64,000 nucleotides of DNA from Theodoxus fluviatilis (lineage: Eukaryota > Mollusca > Gastropoda > Cycloneritida > Neritidae): contig JAWQFJ010001799.1 in the NCBI GenBank assembly GCA_034096865.1, positions 1 through 64,000 on the forward strand, written 5' to 3'. The notes under the pieces are model-generated. The model did not search any database, was not told where the DNA came from, and saw nothing but the letters and a program-made list of their open reading frames with translations. Shown here piece after piece: positions 52,101 through 63,624 of the stretch. Each line of letters begins with the position of its first letter. The stretch's first letter is position 1. Both the position numbers and the translations under genes were made by a program.

Positions 52101-55100
52101 TTACAGTTACACACCACACAAAACAAAGCACAGCACAGCACAGGTTACAGCTACACAACACACAGAACACAGCACAGCACAGGTTACAGCTACACACCAC
52201 AAAGAACACAGCACAGCACAGGTTACAGCTACACACCATACAGAACACAGCAAAGCACAGGTTACAGCTACACACCACACAGAACACAGCACAGCACAGG
52301 TTACAGCTACACACCACACAGAACACAGCACAGCACAGGTTACAGTTACACACCACAAAGAACACAGCAAAGCACAGGTTACAGCTACACACCACACAGA
52401 ACACAGCACAGCACAGGTTACAGTTACACACCACACAGAACACAGCACAGCACAGGTTACAGTTACACACCACACAGAACACAGCACAGCACAGGTTACA
52501 GTTACACACCACAAAGAACACAGCAAAGCACAGGTTACAGCTACACACCACACAGAACACAGCAAAGCACAGGTTACAGCTACACACCACAAAGAACACA
52601 GCACAGCACAGGTTACAGTTACACACCACACAGAACACAGCACAGCACAGGTTACAGTTACACACCACACAGAACACAGCACAGCACAGGCTACAGTTAC
52701 ACACCACAAAGAACACAGCAAAGCACAGGTTACAGCTACACACCACACAGAACACAGCACAGCACAGGTTACAGCTACACACCACACAAAACAAAGCAAA
52801 GCACAGGTTACAGCTACACACCACACAGAACACAGCACAGCACAGGTTACAGCTACACACCACACAGAACACAGCACAGCACAGGTTACAGCTACACACC
52901 ACACAGAACACAGCACAGCACAGGTTACAGCTACACACCACACAGAACACAGCAAAGCACAGGTTACAGCTACACACCACACAGAACACAGCACAGCACA
53001 GGTTACAGCTACACACCACACAGAACACAGCACAGCACAGGTTACAGCTACACACCACACAAAACAAAGCAAAGCACAGGTTACAGCTACACACCACACA
53101 GAACACAGCACAGCACAGGTTACAGCTACACACCACACAGAACACAGCAAAGCACAGGTTACAGCTACACACCACACAGAACACAGCACAGCACAGGTTA
53201 CAGCTACACACCACACAGAACACAGCACAGCACAGGTTACAGCTACACACCACACAGAACACAGCACAGCACAGGTTACAGCTACACACCACACAGAACA
53301 CAGCACAGCACAGGTTACAGCTACACACCACACAGTACACAGCACAGCACAGGTTACAGCTACACACCACACAGAACACAGCACAGCACAGGTTACAGCT
53401 ACACACCACACAGTACACAGCACAGCACATGTTACAGCTACACACCACACAGAACACAGCAAAGCACAGGTTACAGCTACACACCACACAGAACACAGCA
53501 CAGCACAGGTTACAGCTACACACCACACAGAACACAGCACAGCACAGGTTACAGTTACACACCACACAGAACACAGCACAGCACAGGTTACAGCTACACA
53601 CCACACAGAACACAGCACAGCACAGGTTACAGCTACACACCACAAAGAACACAGCACAGCACAGGTTACAGCTGCACAACACACAGAACACAGCACAGCA
53701 CAGGTTACAGTTACACACCACAAAGAACACAGCAAAGCACAGGTTACAGCTACACACCACACAGAACACAGCAAAGCACAGGTTACAGCTACACACCACA
53801 CAGAACACAGCACAGCACAGGTTACAGCTACACACCACACAGAACACAGCACAGGTTACAGCTACACACCACACAGAACACAGCAAAGCACAGGTTACAG
53901 CTACACACCACACAGAACACAGCAAAGCACAGGTTACAGCTACACACCGCACAGAACACAGCAAAGCACAGGTTACAGCTACACACCACACAGAACACAG
54001 CACAGCACAGGTTACAGCTACACACCACACAGAACACAGCACAGCACAGGTTACAGCTACACACCACACAGAACACAGCACAGCACAGGTTACAGTTACA
54101 CACCACACAGAACACAGCACAGCACAGGTTACAGCTACACACCACACAGAACAGCACAGGTTACAGTTACACACCACACAGAACACAGCACAGCACAGGT
54201 TACAGCTACACACCACACAAAACACAGCAAAGCACAAGTTACAGCTACACACCACACAGAACACAGCAAAACACAGGTTACAGCTACACACCACACAAAA
54301 CAAAGCAAAGCACAGGTTACAGTTACACACCACACAGAACACAGCACAGCACAGGTTACAGCTACACACCACACAGAACACAGCACACCACAGGTTACAG
54401 CTACACACCACAAAGAACACAGCACAGCACAGGTTACAGCTACACACCACACAGAACACAGCACAGCACAGGTTACAGCTACACACCACACAGAACACAG
54501 CACAGCACAGGTTACAGCTACACACCACACAGAACACAGCAAAGCACAGGTTACAGCTACACACCACACAGAACACAGCAAAGCACAGGTTACAGCTACA
54601 CACCACACAGAACACAGCACAGCACAGGTTACAGCTACACACCACACAGAACACAGCAAAGCACAGGTTACAGCTACACACCACACAGAACACAGCAAAG
54701 CACAGGTTACAGCTACACACCACACAGAACACAGCACAGCACAGGTTACAGCTACACACCACAAAGAACACAGCACAGCACAGGTTACAGCTACACACCA
54801 CACAGAACACAGCAAAGCACAGGTTACAGCTACACACCACACAGAACACAGCAAAGCACAGGTTACAGCTACACACCACACAGAACACAGCACAGCACAG
54901 GTTACAGCTACACACCACACAGTACACAGCACAGCACAGGTTACAGCTACACACCACACAGAACACAGCAAAGCACAGGTTACAGTTACACACCACACAG
55001 AACACAGCACACACAGGTTACAGCTACACACCACACAGAACACAGCACAGCACAGGTTACAGTTACACACCATACAGAACACAGCACAGCACAGGTTACA

Positions 55101-58100
55101 GCTACACACCACAAAGAACACAGCAAAGCACAGGTTACAGCTACACACCACACAGAACACAGCAAAGCACAGGTTACAGCTACACACCACACAGAACACA
55201 GCACAGCACAGGTTACAGCTACACACCACACAGAACACAGCACAGCACAGGTTACAGCTACACACCACACAGAACACAGCACAGCACAGGTTACAGCTAC
55301 ACACCACACAAAACACAGCACAGCACAGGTTACAGCTACACACCACACAGAACACAGCACAGCACAGGTTACAGCGACACACCACACAGTACACAGCACA
55401 GCACAGGTTACAGCTACACACCACACAGAACACAGCAAAGCACAGGTTACAGCTACACACCACACAGAACACAGCACAGCACAGGTTACAGCTACACACC
55501 ACACAGAACACAGCACAGCACAGGTTACAGCTACACACCACACAGAACACAGCACAGCACAGGTTACAGTTACACACCACACAAAACAAAGCACAGCACA
55601 GCACAGGTTACAGCTACACAACACACAGAACACAGCACAGCACAGGTTACAGCTACACACCACAAAGAACACAGCACAGCACAGGTTACAGCTACACACC
55701 ATACAGAACACAGCAAAGCACAGGTTACAGCTACACACCACACAGAACACAGCACAGCACAGGTTACAGCTACACACCACACAGAACACAGCACAGCACA
55801 GGTTACAGTTACACACCACACAGAACACAGCAAAGCACAGGTTACAGCTACACACCACACAGAACACAGCACAGCACAGGTTACAGTTACACACCACACA
55901 GAACACAGCACAGCACAGGTTACAGTTACACACCACACAGAGCACAGCACAGCACAGGTTACAGTTACACACCACAAAGAACACAGCAAAGCACAGGTTA
56001 CAGCTACACACCACACAGAACACAGCAAAGCACAGGTTACAGCTACACACCACAAAGAACACAGCACAGCACAGGTTACAGTTACACACCACACAGAACA
56101 CAGCACAGCACAGGTTACAGTTACACACCACACAGAACACAGCACAGCACAGGTTACAGTTACACACCACAAAGAACACAGCAAAGCACAGGTTACAGCT
56201 ACACACCACACAGAACACAGCACAGCACAGGTTACAGCTACACACCACACAAAACAAAGCAAAGCACAGGTTACAGCTACACACCACACAGAACACAGCA
56301 CAGCACAGGTTACAGCTACACACCACACAGAACACAGCACAGCACAGGTTACAGCTACACACCACACAGAACACAGCACAGCACAGGTTACAGCTACACA
56401 CCACACAGAACACAGCAAAGCACAGGTTACAGCTACACACCACACAGAACACAGCACAGCACAGGTTACAGCTACACACCACACAGAACACAGCACAGCA
56501 CAGGTTACAGCTACACACCACACAAAACAAAGCAAAGCACAGGTTACAGCTACACACCACACAGAACACAGCACAGCACAGGTTACAGCTACACACCACA
56601 CAGAACACAGCAAAGCACAGGTTACAGCTACACACCACACAGAACACAGCACAGCACAGGTTACAGCTACACACCACACAGAACACAGCACAGCACAGGT
56701 TACAGCTACACACCACACAGAACACAGCACAGCACAGGTTACAGCTACACACCACACAGAACACAGCACAGCACAGGTTACAGCTACACACCACACAGAA
56801 CACAGCACAGCACAGGTTACAGCTACACACCACACAGAACACAGCAAAGCACAGTTTACAGCTACACACCACACATAACACAGCAAAGCACAGGTTACAG
56901 CTACACACCACACAGAACACAGCAAAGCACAGGTTACAGCTACACACCACACAGAACACAGCACAGCACAGGTTACAGCTACACACCACACAGAACACAG
57001 CACAGCACAGGTTACAGCTACACACCACACAGAACACAGCAAAGCACAGGTTACAGCTACACACCACACAGAACACAGCACAGCACAGGTTACAGCTACA
57101 CACCACACAGAACACAGCACAGCACAGGTTACAGCTACACACCACACAGAACACAGCACAGCACAGGTTACAGCTACACACCACACAGTACACAGCAAAG
57201 CACAGGTTACAGCTACACACCACACAGTACACAGCAAAGCACAGGTTACAGCTACACACCACACAGAACACAGCACAGCACAGGTTACAGCTACACACCA
57301 CACAGAACACAGCACAGCACAAGTTACAGTTACACACCACACAGAACACAGCAAAGCACAGGTTACAGCTATACACCACACAGAACACAGCAAAGCACAG
57401 GTTACAGCTACACACCACACAGAACACAGCACAGCACAGGTTACAGCTACACACCACACAGTACACAGCACAGCACAGGTTACAGCTACACACCACACAG
57501 AACACAGCACAGCACAGGTTACAGCTACACACCACACAGAACACAGCACAGCACAGGTTACAGCTACACACCACACAGTACACAGCACAGCACAGGTTAC
57601 AGCTACACACCACACAGAACACAGCAAAGCACAGGTTACAGCTACACACCACACAGAACACAGCAAAGCACAGGTTACAGCTACACACCACACAGAACAC
57701 AGCAAAGCACAGGTTACAGTTACACACCACACAGAACACAGCACAGCACAGGTTACAGCTACACACCACACAGAACACAGCACAGCACAGGTTACAGCTA
57801 CACACCACACAGAACACAGCACAGCACAGGTTACAGCTACACACCACACAGAACACAGCACAGCACAGGTTACAGCTACACACCACACAGAACACAGCAA
57901 AGCACAGGTTACAGCTACACACCACACAGAACACAGCACAGCACAGGTTACAGCTACACACCACACAGAACACAGCACAGCACAGGTTACAGCTACACAC
58001 CACACAGAACACAGCACAGCACAGGTTACAGCTACACACCACACAGAACACAGCAAAGCACATGATACAGCTACACACCACACAGAACACAGCAAAGCAC

Positions 58101-61100
58101 ATGATACAGCTACACACCACACAGAACACAGCAAAGCACATGATACAGCTACACACCACACAGAACACAGCAAAGCACATGATACAGCTACACACCACAC
58201 AGAACACAGCAAAGCACATGATACAGCTACACACCACACAGAACACAGCAAAGCACATGATACAGCTACACACCACACAGAACACAGCAAAGCACATGAT
58301 ACAGCTACACACCACACAGAACACAGCACAGCACAGGTTACAGCTACACACCACACAGAACACAGCACAGCACAGGTTACAGCTACACACCACACAGAAC
58401 ACAGCACACCACAGGTTACAGCTACACACCACACAGAACACAGCACAGCACAGGTTACAGCTACACACCACACAGAACACAGCAAAGCACATGATACAGC
58501 TACACACCACACAGAACACAGCAAAGCACATGATACAGCTACACACCACACAGAACACAGCACAGCACAGGTTACAGTTACACACCACACAGAACACAGC
58601 AAAGCACAGGTTACAGCTACACACCACACAGAACACAGCAAAGCACAGGTTACAGCTACACACCACACAGAACACAGCACAGCACAGGTTACAGCTACAC
58701 ACCACACAGAACACAGCACAGCACAGGTTACAGCTACACACCACACAGAACACAGCACAGCACAGGTTACAGCTACACACCACACAGTACACAGCACAGC
58801 ACAGGTTACAGCTACACACCACACAGAACACAGCACAGCACAGGTTACAGCTACACACCACACAGTACACAGCACAGCACATGTTACAGCTACACACCAC
58901 ACAGAACACAGCAAAGCACAGGTTACAGCTACACACCACACAGAACACAGCACAGCACAGGTTACAGCTACACACCACACAGAACACAGCACAGCACAGG
59001 TTACAGTTACACACCACACAGAACACAGCACAGCACAGGTTACAGCTACACACCACACAGAACACAGCACAGCACAGGTTACAGCTACACACCACAAAGA
59101 ACACAGCACAGCACAGGTTACAGCTACACACCACACAGAACACAGCACAGCACAGGTTACAGTTACACACCACAAAGAACACAGCAAAGCACAGGTTACA
59201 GCTACACACCACACAGAACACAGCAAAGCACAGGTTACAGCTACACACCACACAGAACACAGCACAGCACAGGTTACAGCTACACACCACACAGAACACA
59301 GCACAGCACAGGTTACAGCTACACACCACACAGAACACAGCAAAGCACAGGTTACAGCTACACACCACACAGAACACAGCAAAGCACAGGTTACAGCTAC
59401 ACACCGCACAGAACACAGCAAAGCACAGGTTACAGCTACACACCACACAGAACACAGCACAGCACAGGTTACAGCTACACACCACACAGAACACAGCACA
59501 GCACAGGTTACAGCTACACACCACACAGAACACAGCACAGCACAGGTTACAGTTACACACCACACAGAACACAGCACAGCACAGGTTACAGCTACACACC
59601 ACACAGAACAGCACAGGTTACAGTTACACACCACACAGAACACAGCACAGCACAGGTTACAGCTACACACCACACAAAACACAGCACAAGTTACAGCTAC
59701 ACACCACACAGAACACAGCAAAACACAGGTTACAGCTACACACCACACAAAACAAAGCAAAGCACAGGTTACAGTTACACACCACACAGAACACAGCACA
59801 GCACAGGTTACAGCTACACACCACACAGAACACAGCACACCACAGGTTACAGCTACACACCACAAAGAACACAGCACAGCACATGTTACAGCTACACACC
59901 ATACAGAACACAGCACAGCACAGGTTACAGCTACACACCACACAGAACACAGCACAGCACAGGTTACAGCTACACACCACAAAGAACACAGCACAGCACA
60001 GGTTACAGCTACACACCACACAGAACACAGCACAGCACAGGTTACAGTTACACACCACAAAGAACACAGCAAAGCACAGGTTACAGCTACACACCACACA
60101 GAACACAGCAAAGCACAGGTTACAGTTACACACCACACAGAACACAGCACAGCACAGGTTACAGCTACACACCACACAGAACACAGCACAGGTTACAGCT
60201 ACACACCACACAGAACACAGCAAAGCACAGGTTACAGCTACACACCACACAGAACACAGCACAGCACAGGTTACAGCTACACACCACACAGAACACAGCA
60301 AAACACAGGTTACAGCTACACACCACACAGAACACAGCACAGCACAGGTTACAGCTACACACCACACAGAACACAGCACAGCACAGGTTACAGCTACACA
60401 CCACACAGAACACAGCACAGCACAGGTTACAGCTACACACCACACAGAACACAGCACAGGTTACAGCTACACACCACACAGAACACAGCACAGCACAGGT
60501 TACAGCTACACACCACACAGAACACAGCAAAACACAGGTTACAGCTACACACCACACAGAACACAGCAAAACACAGGTTACAGCTACACACCACACAGAA
60601 CACAGCACAGCACAGGTTACAGCTACACACCACACAGAACACAGCACAGCACAGGTTACAGCTACACACCACACAGAACACAGCACAGCACAGGTTACAG
60701 CTACACACCACACAGAACACAGCACAGGTTACAGCTACACACCACACAGAACACAGCACAGCACAGGTTACAGCTACACACCACACAGAACACAGCAAAA
60801 CACAGGTTACAGCTACACACCACACAGAACACAGCACAGCACAGTTTACAGCTACACACAACACAGAACACAGCAAAACACAGGTTACAGCTACACACCA
60901 CACAGAACACAGCAAAACACAGGTTACAGCTACACACCTGCATCTCGGCTCTGCAAGACTTGGCTGCCTCTGTCTCCCTGGCAGTCTGGGCCAGCTCCTC
61001 CTCCAACCGCCTGACTCGGGCCTCTGCTGCCTCCAGCTCCTGTGCAGGTGGATGGATGGATGGATGGATGGATGGATGGATGGATGGATGGATGGATGGA

Positions 61101-63200
61101 TGGATTGGATGGATGGATGGATGGACGGATTAGATGGATGGAATGATGGAAGGGTGGATGGAAGGGTGGATGGATGGAGTTCATCGGCCTATCAGTCTTT
61201 GTAGGCTATCTAAGGCAATAGATCATTAAAAAATCATTAGAGTTGGTTGAAATGATAATTTAGTCAAGTAACGATTTCCCTAGTTATTTGCCTCTTCTGA
61301 ATCCCGTGGGGATATAGGGTGGATCAATTCTTGCTCCCAACCCACTGGGAAATGTACAGGAAAAATGAAGCTACCTACACAGTAATCAATGCTGGCAAAT
61401 GGCCTACCTCGTACTACCTGTACTGTCAACATCTGCAAGCTCAAACAGCAACTCTTGAGCAGTTTTAATTCAACACTCACTGAAGACTTGCTACACAGTT
61501 AGAAACCTCATTCATGGCAGTCAGCCCTGGTAGAAGAGGGAGAATATTACAGCGAAAGCAATGATAAGGAATCCTTTAAACAATCCAATTTATTCTGCTT
61601 TATTTTCATTCTGAGGGAATATGCATAATTCTAATTTCTACAATCAGCATTGAGTATACTGTCAATAGTTCTAACATTTATGTAATGTTGGAAAGGTAAA
61701 ACTGTTGTCATTAGATACAATTCACAAACTTCTATACATCATCTTTTTGTGCTTTCTTAGACCTAGCCTTCCATGGATCCCCATGTACACAATAACCATA
61801 AAAAATTGATGTCATCCTTGCAGACACATCTCCAGAGCGGACAGATCCTTGAAGAATATAAGAAACTATTTCCAGCTGCATAAACTCTACAACAACAAAT
61901 GTACCACCCCTTCAGTCCTCTTATCACTGTAATTTCAGGCTGTTGTTATTTGTTCTCCAGCCAAAAACCAAGGCTACAGCAAAATGTTGTTATGTTGTAC
62001 TGTTATGTGGGGATTATCTTCAGCCATGGTAAGCTCCTAACATAACAACTGGCATTCTCTGGAGACAGAGATCAAATCCCCTGAAGACGGAGTGTGGCTG
62101 CCTATATGGCGGGGTGTTCAAAAACAGTCACTTACGCAATCATCTCACCCACTTGGGTGATCCTGGGAGTTTTTAGCCCACGTACGCAACAACAACAACA
62201 ATACCCCAACTGAAATCTCACTCCCTCTCTTAAATCTCACCATCATCCAAATCCAAGCTCTGCAACCCTCTTCCTCCTCCAATTACCCTAACCTTGAAGT
62301 TCCCAATCACAGCCCACCACCCAGATCATCACCCCTCTCCCCCTGATGCCATCCCTCAATCCTTGTACCATCCCAACCCATGACCCCATACTTGTCCCCC
62401 AATCCATGACCCCATACTTGTCCCCCAACCCATGACCCCATCCTTGTCCCCCAATCCATGACCCCATACTTGTCCCCAATCCATGACCCCATACTTGTTC
62501 CCCAACCCATGACCCCATCCTTGTCCCCCAACCCATGACCCCATACCTGTCCCCCAACCCATGACCCCATCCTTGTCCCCCAACCCATGACCCCATCCTT
62601 GTCCCCCAACCCATGACCCCATACTTGTCCCCCAACCCATGACCCCATCCTTGTCCCCCAACCCATGACCCCATCCTTGTCCCCCAACCCATGACCCCAT
62701 CCTTGTCCCCCAACCCATGACCCCATCCTTGTCCCCCAACCCATGACCCCATCCTTGTCCCCCAACCCATGACCCCATCCTTGTCTCCCAACCCATGACC
62801 CCATCCTTGTCCCCCAACCCATGACCCCATCCTTGTCCCCCAACCCATGACCCCATCCTTGTCCCCCAACCCATGACCCCATCCTTGTCTCCCAACCCAT
62901 GACCCCATCCTTGTCCCCCAACCCATGACCCCATACTTGTCCCCCAACCCATGACCCCATCCTTGTCCCCCAACCCATGACCCCATACTTGTCCCCCAAC
63001 CCATGACCCCATCCTTGTCCCCCAACCCAACTACTCACCTGCCTCAGTCGGGAGGTTTCCCTGGCAACCTCGGGGGCCGCCACGGCATTGTTGTTGAGGG
63101 CCAGCTCCGCCTCCCTCGGGGCAACAGCGGCAGCATCCAGGTCTGGCGGAGCACAGGCTCCCTGGGGCGCCCTATCCTCCTCCCCCTGCTCTGCCTCAGG
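44143..63200 (-). CDS. CCDC91: CCDC91 (GGA-binding partner, p56) orthologue, ten C-terminal-side exons (gene span)
   Basis: Joining ten minus-strand exons (63200-63039, 61039-60938, 50476-50399, 50237-50130, 49635-49543, 48685-48617, 47604-47518, 45518-45429, 44976-44863, 44316-44143) gives 358 codons plus a stop with no frame break; every internal junction is phase 0 and GT-AG. The product is one long coiled coil rich in Glu, Gln, Arg and Lys. The final exon's [19 protein letters not shown] and the earlier HDQELEEM...MVVDDYK agree with what I recall of vertebrate CCDC91 (about 440 residues). CCDC91 binds GGA clathrin adaptors at the trans-Golgi network and helps sort lysosomal cargo. The N-terminal GGA-binding region must lie beyond the right edge or is unrecognised. 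The gene converges on the TNFR-like gene. Confidence 0.82.
44739..44790. repeat. 10-bp tandem repeat, 5 copies
   Basis: The unit is acaggttcct, about 75-125 bp downstream (in gene orientation) of the donor of the 44863-44976 exon. Confidence 0.9.
44863..44976 (-). CDS. CCDC91: CCDC91 coiled-coil exon
   Basis: 38 codons, [20 protein letters not shown] onward to YLEEHRQ. Acceptor catccag|gag, donor cag|gtgatg. The next exon continues in phase 0. Confidence 0.85.
45429..45518 (-). CDS. CCDC91: CCDC91 coiled-coil exon
   Basis: 30 codons, [20 protein letters not shown] then [10 protein letters not shown]. Acceptor ccattgcag|gag, donor cag|gtaaga. Confidence 0.87.
45519..46271. other. CCDC91 intron, unique part
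   Basis: AT-rich with no exon-like frame; it carries the retrotransposon fragment at its right end. Confidence 0.5.
46272..47031 (+). pseudogene. RT C-terminal coding remnant with a 4-bp duplication frameshift
   Basis: The frame breaks near 46595, where 'tatgtatgca' replaces the 'tatgca' of the other copy (tgta duplicated). After the shift the reading continues [20 protein letters not shown] to the normal end at 47031. Two codons (Arg, Leu) present in the other copy are missing just before. Confidence 0.8.
46272..47046 (+). mobile_element. 5'-truncated non-LTR retrotransposon, antisense in a CCDC91 intron
   Basis: The plus strand encodes the late part of the RT domain and the C-terminus of the same family as 36260-36932: [39 protein letters not shown], then [11 protein letters not shown] to ISGLRD and a (CTGAA)n-like tail. 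The YADD catalytic box lies beyond the truncation. No convincing target-site duplication was seen. Confidence 0.8.
47047..47517. other. CCDC91 intron, nothing recognised
   Basis: No exon-like frame or repeat recognised. Confidence 0.45.
47518..47604 (-). CDS. CCDC91: CCDC91 coiled-coil exon
   Basis: 29 codons, [20 protein letters not shown] then SAERIRQEQ. Donor cag|gtgggt. The acceptor tcattgaag|gag is weak in pyrimidines but is the only phase-0 choice. Confidence 0.82.
47812..48423. mobile_element. Putative MITE-like element with about 14-35 bp imperfect terminal inverted repeats
   Basis: The left end tgtgaccctccatc (47812-47825) is matched by gatggagggttaca (48410-48423). Similarity continues inward: cacaaaatgagtcactcgtt against the reverse complement of gcaaccgactcaattaga. 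There is no coding capacity, and a target-site duplication is not clear. Confidence 0.45.
48617..48685 (-). CDS. CCDC91: CCDC91 coiled-coil exon
   Basis: 23 codons, [20 protein letters not shown] then AVE. Acceptor tcttttccag|gaa, donor gag|gtaagt. Confidence 0.87.
48686..49034. other. CCDC91 intron, nothing recognised
   Basis: AT-rich sequence up to the GT repeat. Confidence 0.45.
49035..49105. repeat. (GT)n microsatellite
   Basis: About 70 bp of GT followed by decayed GT-rich sequence to about 49200. Confidence 0.95.
49543..49635 (-). CDS. CCDC91: CCDC91 coiled-coil exon
   Basis: 31 codons, [20 protein letters not shown] then [11 protein letters not shown]. Acceptor ctgttcag|ggg, donor gag|gtaagt. 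Confidence 0.87.
49636..50129. other. CCDC91 intron with a telomere-like degenerate stretch
   Basis: Bases 49880-49975 contain several ctaaccct/accctaa-like units mixed with variants. No exon is seen. Confidence 0.5.
50130..50237 (-). CDS. CCDC91: CCDC91 coiled-coil exon
   Basis: 36 codons, [20 protein letters not shown] onward to [10 protein letters not shown]. Acceptor ttgctgcag|gca, donor ctg|gtgagt. Confidence 0.86.
50399..50476 (-). CDS. CCDC91: CCDC91 coiled-coil exon with conserved QELEEM and VVDDYK motifs
   Basis: 26 codons, [20 protein letters not shown] then VVDDYK. Acceptor ttccctcaag|gct, donor aag|gtagga. The QELE-M and VVD-YK pattern matches my recollection of the vertebrate protein. 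Confidence 0.87.
50477..51030. other. CCDC91 intron, unique 3' part
   Basis: Unique AT-rich sequence between the 39-bp array and the next exon. Confidence 0.5.
51031..60937. repeat. 39-bp minisatellite array, 9.9 kb, about 254 copies
   Basis: The plus-strand unit starts acagctacacaccacacaga and continues acacagcacagcacaggtt. Common variants are agcaaagc, acaaag, gttacagtta, acagtaca and catgatacag, with rare short units. Because 39 equals 13 codons, frames remain open for more than 1,500 codons on the minus strand ([17 protein letters not shown]) and more than 1,000 on the plus strand; these are artefacts. The array lies wholly in a CCDC91 intron and its right edge is the exon 60938-61039 donor. 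Confidence 0.97.
60938..61039 (-). CDS. CCDC91: CCDC91 coiled-coil exon between two repeats
   Basis: 34 codons, [20 protein letters not shown] then [14 protein letters not shown]. Acceptor cacctgcacag|gag, donor atgcag|gtgtgt. The donor's GT is the first base pair of the 39-bp array and the acceptor lies about 8 bases from a (CCAT)n retroposon tail, yet the exon is intact. Confidence 0.85.
61048..61350 (-). mobile_element. SINE-like copy, minus orientation, with a (GGAT)n tail on the plus strand
   Basis: Minus-strand order matches the copy at 21401: head at 61350 (tcccagtgggttgggagcaa), then the ttgatccaccc region, ggcaaataactagggaaatc, gcctacaaagactgatagg, and the (CCAT)n tail at 61163-61048. 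It carries an internal deletion. Confidence 0.78.
61351..62084. other. CCDC91 intron, nothing recognised
   Basis: Unique AT-rich sequence. Confidence 0.45.
62085..62202 (+). mobile_element. SINE 3'-region fragment with a (CAA)n tail
   Basis: Contains ggagtgtggctgcctatatg, gcggggt, a short acgcaatcatctcacccact stretch, then tgggagtttttagcccacgt and (CAA)n. I recall this arrangement (ggctgcctacatggcggggt, later gttgcagcccacgaac) from a common gastropod SINE; that identification is from memory. Confidence 0.6.
62358..63030. repeat. 26-bp minisatellite, about 26 copies
   Basis: The plus-strand unit starts cttgtcccccaacccatgac and ends cccatc or cccata. All three minus-strand frames are open for 220-300 codons ([15 protein letters not shown]) because of the 78-bp triple period. 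It ends about 8 bases from the donor of exon 63039-63200. Confidence 0.95.
63039..63200 (-). CDS. CCDC91: CCDC91 exon, most N-terminal seen in this window
   Basis: 54 codons if the phase-0 acceptor cactgcag|cct is used: [20 protein letters not shown], an Ala/Pro-rich linker, then [19 protein letters not shown] entering the coiled coil. Donor cag|gtgagt. The 5' boundary is uncertain: the frame stays open to about 63250, and other AGs (after gttc and after gaaac) exist. Confidence 0.65.
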
Positions 63201-63620
63201 CTGCAGTGCCACAGCCGAACATGCATCACTTTCTGAACAAGTAGCTGTTTCATGGCTAATTCATGTAAACATCAAGGCAAACCCCACTCAAGAGATAGAG
63301 ATAGAGGAAAAAATTGCAAGAAAGTCACGAAAGTCTACAACTGAAAAACTTCTGTGACAACCTTCTCCTTGAGAGTAAAGAAATTTTTATCATCATCATC
63401 ATCATCATCATTTTTATAACATTGCTTCATTATGATGATTAACATGTTCATCTGATTTATAATTGATGGGATGATTCCTGGGTTATGCAGCTGCATACTT
63501 CCCACAATACATCCTTCATTAACAAAGGGCAAGAATTATTTGCATTAGAAGTTTGACAAATACTCATATTAAAGCTACAAGACAGTATTCATTTCATTCC
63601 AGTTTACTGCCTGGAGTGAA

Positions 63621-63624
<4 letters not shown>
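63201..63624. other. CCDC91 intron, nothing recognised
   Basis: Includes a short (CAT)n stretch at about 63389-63411. Confidence 0.45.

Noticed and set aside
50872..61133. Open frames of up to about 1,540 codons on both strands across the 39-bp array, Cys/Val-rich on the minus strand
   Set aside because: The 39-bp period is 13 codons, so frames stay open on both strands by arithmetic. No flanking coding sequence or signal peptide supports them, and a real gene (CCDC91) is spliced across the region.
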